From: Bacteroidota bacterium
Lineage (GTDB): Bacteria > Bacteroidota > Bacteroidia > Chitinophagales > Saprospiraceae
Length of the DNA: 10,441 nucleotides
NCBI GenBank assembly: GCA_018969455.1
Contig: JAGWYI010000096.1
Location: forward strand, 1-10,441
Direction of reading: 5' to 3'
Under the pieces are notes generated by a model that saw only the letters and a program-made list of their open reading frames with translations, was not told where the DNA came from and made no database searches. Shown here piece by piece: positions 1-6,500 of this stretch (its first letter is position 1; each line of letters begins with the position of its first letter). Position numbers and translations under genes: made by a program.

Positions 1-58
1 AATGCGCAAATAATCGTGTATTCGTTCATATCGATCGACCAAGGGTGGAAACGGGTTT

Positions 59-436
59 TCATTCCCCATGCGGCGGCTTTTTGAACAAAGATAAGGTTTC
101 CCGTTCGCTTTTTTTCAGGGATTTGGCCGTTTGGACATACGAGTGGTCAATCAGACTGCGGAGCAATCGGTCGTCGAGGCTGCCTTCAAAGTCGACCGTA
201 TTCCAGTGCTTTTTGTTCATGTGGTAGCCGGGTTGCACTTCCGGGTATTGTTCGCGCAATTCGAGGGCATAATCCGGGTCGGCCTTCAGGTTAACGGTAA
301 AGCGTTCGCCATCGAGTGAAGCGATGGCGAATATTTTACCCAAAACCTTGAACACCAGGCTTTCCGGTCCGAAGGGGAATTCCTCTGTAACGCCTTCTTT
401 TTCAAGGCAATAGTCTCTAAAAGATTCGATGTGCAT
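59..436 (-). CDS. YjbR/MmcQ-like small protein
   Basis: A complete 125-residue protein that reads like the YjbR/MmcQ family (CyaY-like fold). It has an N-terminal helix (MHIESFRDYCLEKEGVTEEF), then FPFGPESLVFKVLGKIFAI, a strand with FTVNLKADPDYALELREQYPEVQPGYHMNKKHWNTV and a C-terminal helix starting SLDDRLLRSLIDHSY. The FPF-x-VFKV-GK-FA, LK-P and PGYHMNK-HW-TV elements are the family hallmarks, and the length is typical. The biochemical role of this family is not firmly known; it is often labelled a DNA-binding protein on structural grounds. It is the last gene of a leftward cluster and starts 6 bases after the upstream dehydrogenase stop, so it is probably co-transcribed. No Shine-Dalgarno site is obvious. 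Family assignment is from motif recall, not from a search. Confidence 0.88.
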   Translation of the reverse strand: MHIESFRDYCLEKEGVTEEFPFGPESLVFKVLGKIFAIASLDGERFTVNLKADPDYALELREQYPEVQPGYHMNKKHWNTVDFEGSLDDRLLRSLIDHSYVQTAKSLKKSERETLSLFKKPPHGE

Positions 437-442
437 CGGCTA

Positions 443-1153
443 TTACCATTCTTGACACATGGGGTGCAGCATCAATTCGTCGATGAGTACGTGTTTGGGC
501 GCTTGCAGAATATAGGAAACCGCATCGGCGATGTCGCGGGGTTGCAGGTAGCCGGAGCGGTGTTCCTGGCCGGGTTCGCCATCATGGAAATAGGTATCCA
601 CGAGTCCCGGATAAATCACGCTCACTTTAATTCCCAGGCTGCGCACTTCGCGGCGGAGGGCTTCGAAGAAGGCATGCTGGGCGTATTTGGAGGCGCAGTA
701 TAAGCTGCCGTTGGCAAAAGTGCGTTTGGAAACATCGGAGGCGATGCCCACGATGTGACCCGCCCCGGCTGCTTTCATGGAGGGCAGCACAGCTTTGGTA
801 AGGAGGAAGGAGCCTTTAACATTTACATCCATCACCTGATCCCAGTCGTCGGTAGAGAATTGATCGGCGCTTTTAAAAATGCCTACTCCGGCATTGTTGA
901 TGAGGCAATTGACGCGGCCGAAGTCTTTAATGACCTGATCTACCGTGCTTTGTACCTGTTCGGGTTGCGTGATATCGATGGCAAAAGATTGCGCTTTGCC
1001 CCCGGCTTCATCGATTTCGAATTCGAGTTCACTGATTTCTTCGGCGTTGCGCGCGATCAAAACGACGAAATGGTTTTCGTGGGAGAGGCGGGTGGCGACA
1101 GCCCGGCCGATGCCACGGGACGCGCCGCTGATGAGGGTGACAAGTTTATCCAT
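443..1153 (-). CDS. Short-chain dehydrogenase/reductase (SDR), classical type
   Basis: A complete 236-residue classical SDR, a soluble NAD(P)-dependent oxidoreductase with a Rossmann fold. Visible motifs are the nucleotide-binding glycine motif SGASRGIG (9-16, with Ser in place of the usual Thr), the adenine-ring Asp in AIDIT (D60), NNAG (86-89), the structural Asn in DVNVKGS (N111), catalytic Ser in IASD (S139), and YCASK with Y152 and K156, then the YPG turn (181-183). R35 after the second strand (LIARN) suggests NADP(H) preference. The substrate cannot be read from sequence; relatives act on 3-oxoacyl groups, sugars, alcohols and many others. It lies 29 bases downstream of the deoxynucleoside kinase and 6 bases upstream of the YjbR-like gene, so it is the middle gene of a likely three-gene operon. 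It is only distantly similar to the second SDR at 2891-3703. Confidence 0.93.
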   Translation of the reverse strand: MDKLVTLISGASRGIGRAVATRLSHENHFVVLIARNAEEISELEFEIDEAGGKAQSFAIDITQPEQVQSTVDQVIKDFGRVNCLINNAGVGIFKSADQFSTDDWDQVMDVNVKGSFLLTKAVLPSMKAAGAGHIVGIASDVSKRTFANGSLYCASKYAQHAFFEALRREVRSLGIKVSVIYPGLVDTYFHDGEPGQEHRSGYLQPRDIADAVSYILQAPKHVLIDELMLHPMCQEW

Positions 1154-1182
1154 AAAATACGGAGTCCTGGTTAAAAATTGGT

Positions 1183-1836
1183 TTAAAACAAACCGTGCAA
1201 TTCGCCCTGCACCATTTCGAGCACGCGTGCAGAAGCTTCTTTGTCGTATTGAAAATCAAAATTATCCACATTGATGATCAGCAATCGGCCTTCCCGGTAG
1301 CTATTGATCCAGTTTTCGTAGCGCTCGTTGAGGTGTTTGAGGTAGTCGATGCTGATGCTGCCCTCGTAATCGCGGCCCCGCATCTGGATGTGTTCCACGA
1401 GGGTGGGGATGGAGGCGCGCAGGTAAATCAGCAGGTCGGGCGCTTTGATCTGGGAAATGATGGATTGAAACAGGGTGGTGTAATTTTCAAAATCGCGGCG
1501 TTCCATCAAACCCATGTCGGCCAGGTTGGGCGCAAAGATATAGGCATCTTCGTAAATCGTGCGGTCTTGAATCACGGTGCGTTGGCCCTGCTGGATGCGC
1601 ACCACCTGCTGGTACCGGCTTGAAAGGAAAAACACCTGCAGGTTGAAAGACCAGCGTTTCATATCCAGGTAAAAATCGGACAAATAGGGATTGTTTTCGG
1701 TGTCTTCGTAATGCACATCCCAGTGGAAGTGGCGGGCGAGCAATTCGCAGAGGGTGGTTTTTCCGGCGCCGATGTTTCCGGCGATGGCAACGTGCTTGAT
1801 GATGGATTTGTCGGAAGGCAATCCTGAGTTGATCAT
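1183..1836 (-). CDS. Deoxynucleoside kinase (dNK/dGK family)
   Basis: A complete 217-residue deoxynucleoside kinase. It transfers the gamma phosphate of ATP to the 5' hydroxyl of a deoxynucleoside, the first step of dNTP salvage in the cytoplasm. Motifs in order: P-loop GNIGAGKTT (20-28); the substrate-pocket stretch NNPYLSDFYLDMKRWSF (48-64), typical of bacterial dAK/dGK-type enzymes; QDRTIYED (90-97), the DRS-like motif with the catalytic region; and the LID-type RGRDYEGSIS (153-162), followed by YLKHLNERYENW. Length matches the family. Which base is preferred (dA, dG, dC) cannot be decided from sequence alone. It is the promoter-proximal gene of the leftward cluster. A Bacteroidota-like -7 box lies about 50 bases upstream of its ATG, and a perfect DnaA-box 9-mer lies about 40 bases upstream of that box. 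A second DnaA-box 9-mer falls inside its 3' coding part. Confidence 0.94.
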   Translation of the reverse strand: MINSGLPSDKSIIKHVAIAGNIGAGKTTLCELLARHFHWDVHYEDTENNPYLSDFYLDMKRWSFNLQVFFLSSRYQQVVRIQQGQRTVIQDRTIYEDAYIFAPNLADMGLMERRDFENYTTLFQSIISQIKAPDLLIYLRASIPTLVEHIQMRGRDYEGSISIDYLKHLNERYENWINSYREGRLLIINVDNFDFQYDKEASARVLEMVQGELHGLF

Positions 1837-1887
1837 ATAAGTTTTGGGTAAATCAGCATTTGAGACCGTTTGATCTGTGTCCCGGCA

Positions 1888-1895
1888 CGAAGGTA
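1888..1895 (-). promoter_or_regulatory. Candidate -7 box for the kinase cluster
   Basis: On the minus strand this reads TACCTTCG, seven of eight positions of the Bacteroidota -7 consensus TAnnTTTG. It would give a leader of about 45 bases before the kinase ATG at 1836. No TTG lies at the usual distance upstream, so the call rests on the -7 box and position alone. Confidence 0.4.
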
Positions 1896-1935
1896 GCAGA
1901 TCGTTTTGTTTGCCATTGGCTAAATGTTTGCTTTT

Positions 1936-1944
1936 TTATCCACA
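1936..1944 (+). promoter_or_regulatory. Perfect DnaA-box 9-mer in divergent intergenic region
   Basis: The bases TTATCCACA match the standard DnaA box exactly. The site lies between the divergent kinase cluster and the ABC ATPase gene, about 40 bases upstream of the kinase's candidate -7 box. A single box does not make an origin. If functional it would more likely be a regulatory site, as DnaA boxes are at some nucleotide-metabolism promoters in other bacteria. Binding is inferred only from the consensus match. Confidence 0.4.
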
Positions 1945-2067
1945 ATCAGAAAACGTTTAACGAATGCCAGGCCCTGTTGAACGGGGAATATGCGGCAAAC
2001 TTCGATCCTTTTTTCAGGATGCAAAAAAATGTATTTATTTCGGCCATCGAAATTTAATTGCTGGACT

Positions 2068-2790
2068 ATGCTGATTTCCATTCAAAACCTGAATAAAACG
2101 TACATCATGGGCGCCGAAAAGGTTGAAGCGCTTAAAAATGTTTCCCTGAATATTGAAAAAAACGAATATGTAGCCCTGATGGGTCCTTCAGGCAGCGGAA
2201 AATCAACGCTGATGAACCTCCTGGGTTGTCTGGATTCTCCCACGCGCGGGGAATACTGGCTCAACGGCATTGAAGTGAGCACCATGGACGACAGCGAACT
2301 GGCCGAGGTGCGCAACAAGCAGATCGGATTTGTATTTCAAACCTTCAATTTGATGCCGCGTTTGAGCGCGCTGGAGAATGTAGCCTTGCCGCTGGTTTAT
2401 GCCGGTGTTGCCCGACAAGACCGGCTCGACCGGGCGCGTCAGGTTCTCGAGTCGGTTGGATTGGGCGATCGGGTGATGCACAAGCCCAATGAATTGTCGG
2501 GCGGTCAGCGGCAGCGTGTGGCGGTGGCACGGGCATTGGTCAACAATCCGGCCATCATTCTGGCCGACGAACCCACGGGTAACCTCGATACCAAAACTTC
2601 GCTGGAAATCATGGCCCTGTTTGAAACCATCCACCAACTGGGCAATACGGTGATTCTGGTGACGCACGAGCCCGACATTGCCCAACATGCCAACCGGATC
2701 GTGCGCATGCGCGACGGACTTGTAGAATCGGATGAAATGAACGAAAACGTGATTCGAACGGGTGTCGAACGCGCCACAGAAGCCGAATAA
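2068..2790 (+). CDS. ABC transporter ATP-binding protein, MacB/LolD type
   Basis: A 240-residue ABC ATPase of the MacB/LolD/FtsE-like group, which powers lipoprotein release, efflux or mechanotransmission by MacB-fold permeases. Motifs: Walker A GPSGSGKST (39-47), Q-loop VFQTFNLMPRLSALENVALPL (Q91), signature LSGGQRQRVAVARAL (143-157), Walker B IILADEPTGNLD (163-174, catalytic E168), H-loop VTHEPDIA (H200). TGNLD after Walker B and FNLMPRLSALENV after the Q-loop are typical of this group. I place the start at the ATG at 2068, because MLISIQNLNKTY is the canonical first strand. An in-frame ATG at 1990 would add 26 residues that look like noncoding sequence. No permease partner is adjacent: upstream is a divergent promoter region and downstream is an SDR. 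The partner must be encoded elsewhere, so the substrate is unknown. Confidence 0.93.
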   Translation: MLISIQNLNKTYIMGAEKVEALKNVSLNIEKNEYVALMGPSGSGKSTLMNLLGCLDSPTRGEYWLNGIEVSTMDDSELAEVRNKQIGFVFQTFNLMPRLSALENVALPLVYAGVARQDRLDRARQVLESVGLGDRVMHKPNELSGGQRQRVAVARALVNNPAIILADEPTGNLDTKTSLEIMALFETIHQLGNTVILVTHEPDIAQHANRIVRMRDGLVESDEMNENVIRTGVERATEAE

Positions 2791-2857
2791 TTCAAGCACC
2801 GGGCATTTGTATACAAGCAGGCGGGATTTGTTTAATGGGGTGTAGCAGCGCTGTGCC

Positions 2858-2865
2858 GACTTTTG
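2858..2865 (+). promoter_or_regulatory. Candidate -7 box for the SDR/AraC unit
   Basis: GACTTTTG matches seven of eight positions of the Bacteroidota TAnnTTTG box and sits 25 bases before the ATG at 2891, giving a short A-rich leader. The nearest TTTG upstream (2827-2830) is 27 bases away, longer than usual. Two perfect palindromes lie just upstream, CAGCGCTG (2846-2853) and TTGTATACAA (2807-2816), either of which could be a regulator site. This is a weak call. Confidence 0.28.
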
Positions 2866-2890
2866 TGCCATCATTAAACATAAAAAAATC

Positions 2891-3703
2891 ATGAAAAAAG
2901 TCATTCTGATTACCGGCGCAAGCTCCGGAATGGGCAAAGAAGCCGCCAAATTGCTCATTCAACATGGTCATGCAGTGTATGCAGTAGCCCGACGCCTGGA
3001 CCAAATGCAGGACCTGGCCGAATTGGGCGGATTTCCCCTTCAAATGGACGTTACCCTCGAGGCCGACATCGATCGGGTATTGGAAACGATTCTTCAAAAA
3101 GAAGGCAAAATTGATGTCCTTTGGAACAATGCCGGTTACGGTTTGTATGGCGCTGTGGAAGATATTCCCGTAGCGGAAGCACGCAAGCAATTCGAAGTCA
3201 ACATGTTCGGTCTGGCAGCCATCACCCAAAAGGTATTGCCGCACATGCGCAAGGCCAATGCAGGACTGATTCTCAATACTTCTTCCATGGGTGGTAAAAT
3301 TTACACCCCCATGGGCGCCTGGTATCACGCTACCAAACACGCACTCGAAGGCTGGAGCGATTGCCTGCGCCTCGAACTGAAAGCCTTCAACATCAACGTG
3401 GTATTGTTGGAGCCCGGCATCATTGAAACCGAATTCGGAAGTGTCATGCTCGACAACATCCGCAAATTTTCCGGAAACGGCGCTTACAAAGGCCTGGTAG
3501 CACGTTTGATTGCCGCTACCGAAAAAATGTACGCCCAGGGTGGCACAAAGCCGGCAGTAATTGCCCGTACCGTAGCCCGAATCGTAAATGCCTCAAACCC
3601 CAAAACCCGCTACCGGGTAGGCAAATTGGCCAAACCCATGGTGTGGATGCGCATCCATTTGGGCGACCGCCTGTTCGACCGCATCGTGATGAGTCAAGTG
3701 TAA
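2891..3703 (+). CDS. SDR-family NAD(P)-dependent oxidoreductase
   Basis: A complete 270-residue classical SDR. Motifs: TGASSGMG (8-15) for the dinucleotide, ARRLD (33-37) with a basic pair that favours NADP(H), QMDVT (D53), NNAG (79-82), FEVNMFG (N104), catalytic Ser in NTSSMGG (S131 or S132), YHATK with Y145 and K149, then EPGIIETEF (174-182). The C-terminal tail (about 215-270, ending LGDRLFDRIVMSQV) is longer than in minimal SDRs. It resembles the substrate-covering region of 17-beta-hydroxysteroid-dehydrogenase-like or retinol-dehydrogenase-like SDRs common in Bacteroidota. The physiological substrate is unknown. The start is supported by MKKVILITGASSG and an A-rich upstream stretch. An AraC regulator follows 6 bases after the stop in the same frame, which suggests a co-transcribed pair. 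Confidence 0.95.
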   Translation: MKKVILITGASSGMGKEAAKLLIQHGHAVYAVARRLDQMQDLAELGGFPLQMDVTLEADIDRVLETILQKEGKIDVLWNNAGYGLYGAVEDIPVAEARKQFEVNMFGLAAITQKVLPHMRKANAGLILNTSSMGGKIYTPMGAWYHATKHALEGWSDCLRLELKAFNINVVLLEPGIIETEFGSVMLDNIRKFSGNGAYKGLVARLIAATEKMYAQGGTKPAVIARTVARIVNASNPKTRYRVGKLAKPMVWMRIHLGDRLFDRIVMSQV

Positions 3704-3709
3704 AATGCC

Positions 3710-4624
3710 ATGAGTCAAATCCTTCATATTGAAACGATTACAGAAATGTCTGGCATGCTCCGGCTACCCAGGGTGAAACATCCCCTGGTAGCCGTGGTGG
3801 ATTTTACCCAACATGACGAACAATTTGTGGAGGGGCTGAAAGTTACGCTGGGATTTTATGCCGTAATGTTTAAAAATTATTGCGCCAACAAGGTCAAATA
3901 CGGTCAGCAATCCTATGATTTTCAGGAAGCCAACCTGCTTTGCGTGGCGCCCCGGCAGTGCATCAGTTTCGATGAGCCCGTCGCACGCCAGGCCGACGCA
4001 TTCGGTTGGGGCATTTTTTTTCACCCGGACCTGATCAGGGGGGCTGCCCTGGGCAAACAAATGCGCGCGTATTCGTTTTTTTCATACGAAACCAAGGAAG
4101 CCCTGCACTTGTCTGACAAGGAAAAAGACATTTTGCTCGATTGTTTTAAAAAAATCGAAGAAGAACTGGATGAACGCATCGACAAACACAGCCAGGCCAT
4201 CCTGATATCAAACATCGAGTTGCTGCTGAATCACTGTCTGCGCTTTTACGACCGGCAGTTCATTACCCGTAAAAATGCCAACAAAGATGTGCTCAGCCAG
4301 GTGGAATCCATCCTGACGCAATACTTTTCATCTGACCAGCTCGACGAAAAAGGACTGCCCACGGTCAAATTTCTGGCAGAACAGTTGCACCTTTCACCCG
4401 ATTACCTGAGCGACCTGCTCAAGCGGGAAACCGGAATGCATGCCCAGGACCGCATCCATTTTCATTTGATCGAGGAGGCCAAATTGCGTCTTTTGGGCAG
4501 CGACCTGACGGTAAGCGAACTGGCCTACAGTTTGGGCTTTGAATATCCGCAGTATTTTTCCCGCCTGTTCAAAACCAAAACAGGCCTGACGCCCCTCGCT
4601 TTTCGAAACCAGGGGCAGGCATGA
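3710..4624 (+). CDS. AraC-family transcriptional regulator
   Basis: A 304-residue regulator. The N-terminal part (about 1-190) is a sensing or dimerisation region with a cupin-like look (FKNYCANKVKYGQQSYDF, NLLCVAPRQCISFD). The C-terminal part carries two helix-turn-helix units of the AraC type: TVKFLAEQLHLSPDYLSDLLKRETG (218-242) and LTVSELAYSLGFEYPQYFSRLFKTKTGLTPLAFR (266-299). The second contains the conserved A-LGF-Y-FSR-FK-TG-TP-FR pattern, which marks the family clearly. It acts as a cytoplasmic DNA-binding protein; the ligand is unknown. The gene starts 6 bases after the SDR stop, and AraC genes paired with an SDR are frequent in Bacteroidota, so it probably controls that SDR and itself. 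A run of eight T at 4014-4021 within codons for IFF is intact here. Confidence 0.95.
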   Translation: MSQILHIETITEMSGMLRLPRVKHPLVAVVDFTQHDEQFVEGLKVTLGFYAVMFKNYCANKVKYGQQSYDFQEANLLCVAPRQCISFDEPVARQADAFGWGIFFHPDLIRGAALGKQMRAYSFFSYETKEALHLSDKEKDILLDCFKKIEEELDERIDKHSQAILISNIELLLNHCLRFYDRQFITRKNANKDVLSQVESILTQYFSSDQLDEKGLPTVKFLAEQLHLSPDYLSDLLKRETGMHAQDRIHFHLIEEAKLRLLGSDLTVSELAYSLGFEYPQYFSRLFKTKTGLTPLAFRNQGQA

Positions 4625-4665
4625 GCAGTTCCGATCGATTATTCTATGTTGTTTTCCGTCTAAAT

Positions 4666-4675
4666 CACGGCCGTG
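4666..4675. promoter_or_regulatory. Perfect 10-base palindrome upstream of fdh operon
   Basis: CACGGCCGTG is a perfect inverted repeat located about 42 bases after the AraC stop and about 77 bases before the fdh -7 box. It could be an activator site for the fdh operon, or part of the end of the AraC transcript; no T-run follows directly, so a terminator is unlikely. A TGCCAA direct repeat (4699-4704 and 4716-4721) lies between it and the promoter. Confidence 0.25.
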
Positions 4676-4727
4676 GCCATTTTAAGCCCAAAATAATTTG
4701 CCAAACCAGCATTCCTGCCAATCTTTA

Positions 4728-4759
4728 TTGTAAATTGCAGTAAGGAGCATGTATCTTTG
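4728..4759 (+). promoter_or_regulatory. Bacteroidota-type promoter of the formate dehydrogenase operon
   Basis: TTG at 4728-4730, a 21-base spacer, and an exact TAnnTTTG -7 box, TATCTTTG, at 4752-4759. Both boxes and the spacing fit the primary sigma factor consensus of Bacteroidota. Transcription should start around 4763-4767, which leaves a leader of about 50 bases before the ATG at 4814. This is the best promoter match I found in the window. Confidence 0.65.
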
Positions 4760-4765
4760 TACCCG

Positions 4766-4777
4766 ATGCCGCGGCAT
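4766..4777. promoter_or_regulatory. 12-base perfect palindrome at predicted +1
   Basis: ATGCCGCGGCAT is its own reverse complement and begins at the predicted transcription start of the fdh operon, seven bases after the -7 box. That is a standard place for a repressor operator. As RNA it could also form only a short hairpin with no room for a loop, so a DNA-binding site is the more natural reading. No known regulator is assigned. Confidence 0.4.
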
Positions 4778-4813
4778 TTGAAGAACGATTTCAGATAAAT
4801 AGCAAAAACGGGT

Positions 4814-6487
4814 ATGTCTAAAAACTTGAGCGCCCTGTCGGGGCGAAAAGGACTGGAGGAAAATTTGTTCGAGCAAATGGGCCGAAAGGCTGCCGGACAA
4901 GGCATGTTGGACCCAGGGGACATGGAAAAATTGGCCCGGGAATACTTGATGGGCGATGCCAACCTTTTTGGCGCTGCCAGTTTTTATGATTTTACCCGCG
5001 AAGAAAACAAGGGCAAACAGGTTTACGTATGCAACGGAAGCGCCTGTCTGGCAGCCGGCACGCAGGATGCCGTACACCATGCGCTTGAAAAGCATTTTCC
5101 GGCCGATGCCATCGGGACCATGTGCTGCCTGGGTCGATGCCACGAAAACAGCGCCTTTTTTTACAAGGATCGCAATTACTCCGGGAAAGCGCTTGCGCAC
5201 CTGGACGAAATTGTTTCGGGAAAAAATTACGCCGTCGATCAATACCACGTGGGCCTGCATGGTCCTGCTGTTCTGACCCGCGCTTTTGGTGGTTGGGAGG
5301 CCGCCTGCCGCTTTGTAGCATCCTGTTTGCGGGAAAAACCGGAAGATCTGTTGTCCGAATTAAAGGCCTCGGGCCTGCGCGGGCGCGGGGGCGCGGGATT
5401 TCCCACCGGCATCAAACTGGAATCCTGTCGGAACAGTCCGGGTAAAATGAAATTTGTGGTGTGCAACGGCGACGAAGGCGACCCGGCCGCATTCAGCGAC
5501 CGCTATTTGCTCGAACAAAGGCCCGAGTTTTTGCTGCTGGGCATGCTGCTGGCCGGATACATGATCGGCGGCAACTGGGGTGTGGTGTATGTGCGCGGCG
5601 AATATCCCGAGGTATTTCCCATTTTGGAGCAAAAAATACAGGAAATGCAGTCGGCCGGACTCCTCGGAACCAACATCCTCGATTCCGGTTTTGATTTTCA
5701 TTTTAAAGTCATTCGCGCGCAAGGCGCGTACATATGCGGGGAAGAAACGGCGCTGCTCAATTCCATCGAAGGGCAACGCCCGGAGGTGCGCACCCGGCCG
5801 CCTTTCCCATCGGTGCAGGGCTTGTTCAACCAGCCCACCATTGTCAACAACGTGGAATCGCTGGCCAGCATCCCCTGGATCCTCGAAAACGGCGGCGCCA
5901 CTTATGCCGCCATCGGACCTTCCAATTCAACCGGCACGAAATTGCTTTCGCTCGACAGTTTTTTCAATCGGCCCGGCATTTATGAGGTGGAAAAAGGCAC
6001 GCCCTTGCGCTTCGTCCTCGAGGAGCTCGGACAAGGTTTCCGCGCGCCCGTGAAAGCCCTGCACATCGGCGGGCCGCTGGGCGGCCTGGTGCCCATGCAC
6101 AAAGTGGACGAACTGCGCATTGATTACGACAACTTTGCCAAAAACGGATTCTTGTTGGGCCACGGGTCTGTTTTATGCATCCCTGCAAACTTTTCTTTGG
6201 TTGAATACGTGCAGCATTTGTTTCAGTTTACGGCGCATGAGAGTTGCGGAAAGTGTTTCCCTTGCCGCCTGGGTTCTACCCGCGGCTCGGAGTTGCTCGA
6301 CCGTGCGCTGCATTCCGATTATAAAATTGACCCGGTGTTGTTTCGGGATCTGCTGGATACCATGCAGAGCGGTTCGCTTTGCGCTTTGGGTGGCGGACTT
6401 CCATTGCCTGTCAAAAACGCCCTGCAATATTTCCCCGAAGAATTTGAACCCTATTTTGCCCAAAATCCTGTCCAAATTGCATCTTAA
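4814..6487 (+). CDS. Formate dehydrogenase diaphorase subunit, NuoE-NuoF (FdsG-FdsB) fusion
   Basis: A 557-residue fusion that passes electrons from the catalytic subunit to NAD+. Residues 1-140 form a NuoE/FdsG-like domain: a helical lead ending in FGAASFYDF, then a thioredoxin-like [2Fe-2S] site with C73-x4-C78 and C105-x3-C109 (CLGRC). Residues about 150-557 form NuoF/FdsB. They carry GRGGAGFPTG (190-199) for FMN/NADH, CNGDEGDPAAFSDR (217-230), GAYICGEETALLNSIEG (304-320), RPPFPSVQGLF with PTIVNNVES (341-349), and the [4Fe-4S] ligands C478, C481, C484 in ESCGKCFPCR plus C523 in SLCALG. Every key residue I looked for is present. In Cupriavidus-type FdsGBACD these are two genes; here they are one. 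The catalytic subunit starts 13 bases after the stop. Separate NuoE/NuoF of complex I is unlikely because no other nuo gene is near and a formate dehydrogenase follows. Confidence 0.93.
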   Translation: MSKNLSALSGRKGLEENLFEQMGRKAAGQGMLDPGDMEKLAREYLMGDANLFGAASFYDFTREENKGKQVYVCNGSACLAAGTQDAVHHALEKHFPADAIGTMCCLGRCHENSAFFYKDRNYSGKALAHLDEIVSGKNYAVDQYHVGLHGPAVLTRAFGGWEAACRFVASCLREKPEDLLSELKASGLRGRGGAGFPTGIKLESCRNSPGKMKFVVCNGDEGDPAAFSDRYLLEQRPEFLLLGMLLAGYMIGGNWGVVYVRGEYPEVFPILEQKIQEMQSAGLLGTNILDSGFDFHFKVIRAQGAYICGEETALLNSIEGQRPEVRTRPPFPSVQGLFNQPTIVNNVESLASIPWILENGGATYAAIGPSNSTGTKLLSLDSFFNRPGIYEVEKGTPLRFVLEELGQGFRAPVKALHIGGPLGGLVPMHKVDELRIDYDNFAKNGFLLGHGSVLCIPANFSLVEYVQHLFQFTAHESCGKCFPCRLGSTRGSELLDRALHSDYKIDPVLFRDLLDTMQSGSLCALGGGLPLPVKNALQYFPEEFEPYFAQNPVQIAS

Positions 6488-6500
6488 ACTGTCCTGACCC

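Noticed and set aside
45..227. A 60-residue plus-strand open frame over the YjbR-like gene.
   Set aside because: It is antisense to a gene with clear family motifs and has no support of its own.
1720..1731. A copy of the repeat core (CCAGTGGAAGTG) inside the kinase gene.
   Set aside because: It encodes the HFHW stretch of the kinase and stands alone with no periodic neighbours; the similarity is probably chance.
1990..2067. An upstream in-frame start for the ABC ATPase adding 26 residues.
   Set aside because: The added residues precede the canonical first strand MLISIQNLNKTY and look like translated intergenic DNA.
2203..2958. A 251-residue antisense frame across the ABC ATPase and the start of the SDR.
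   Set aside because: It overlaps two clear genes, and its translation lacks any domain pattern.
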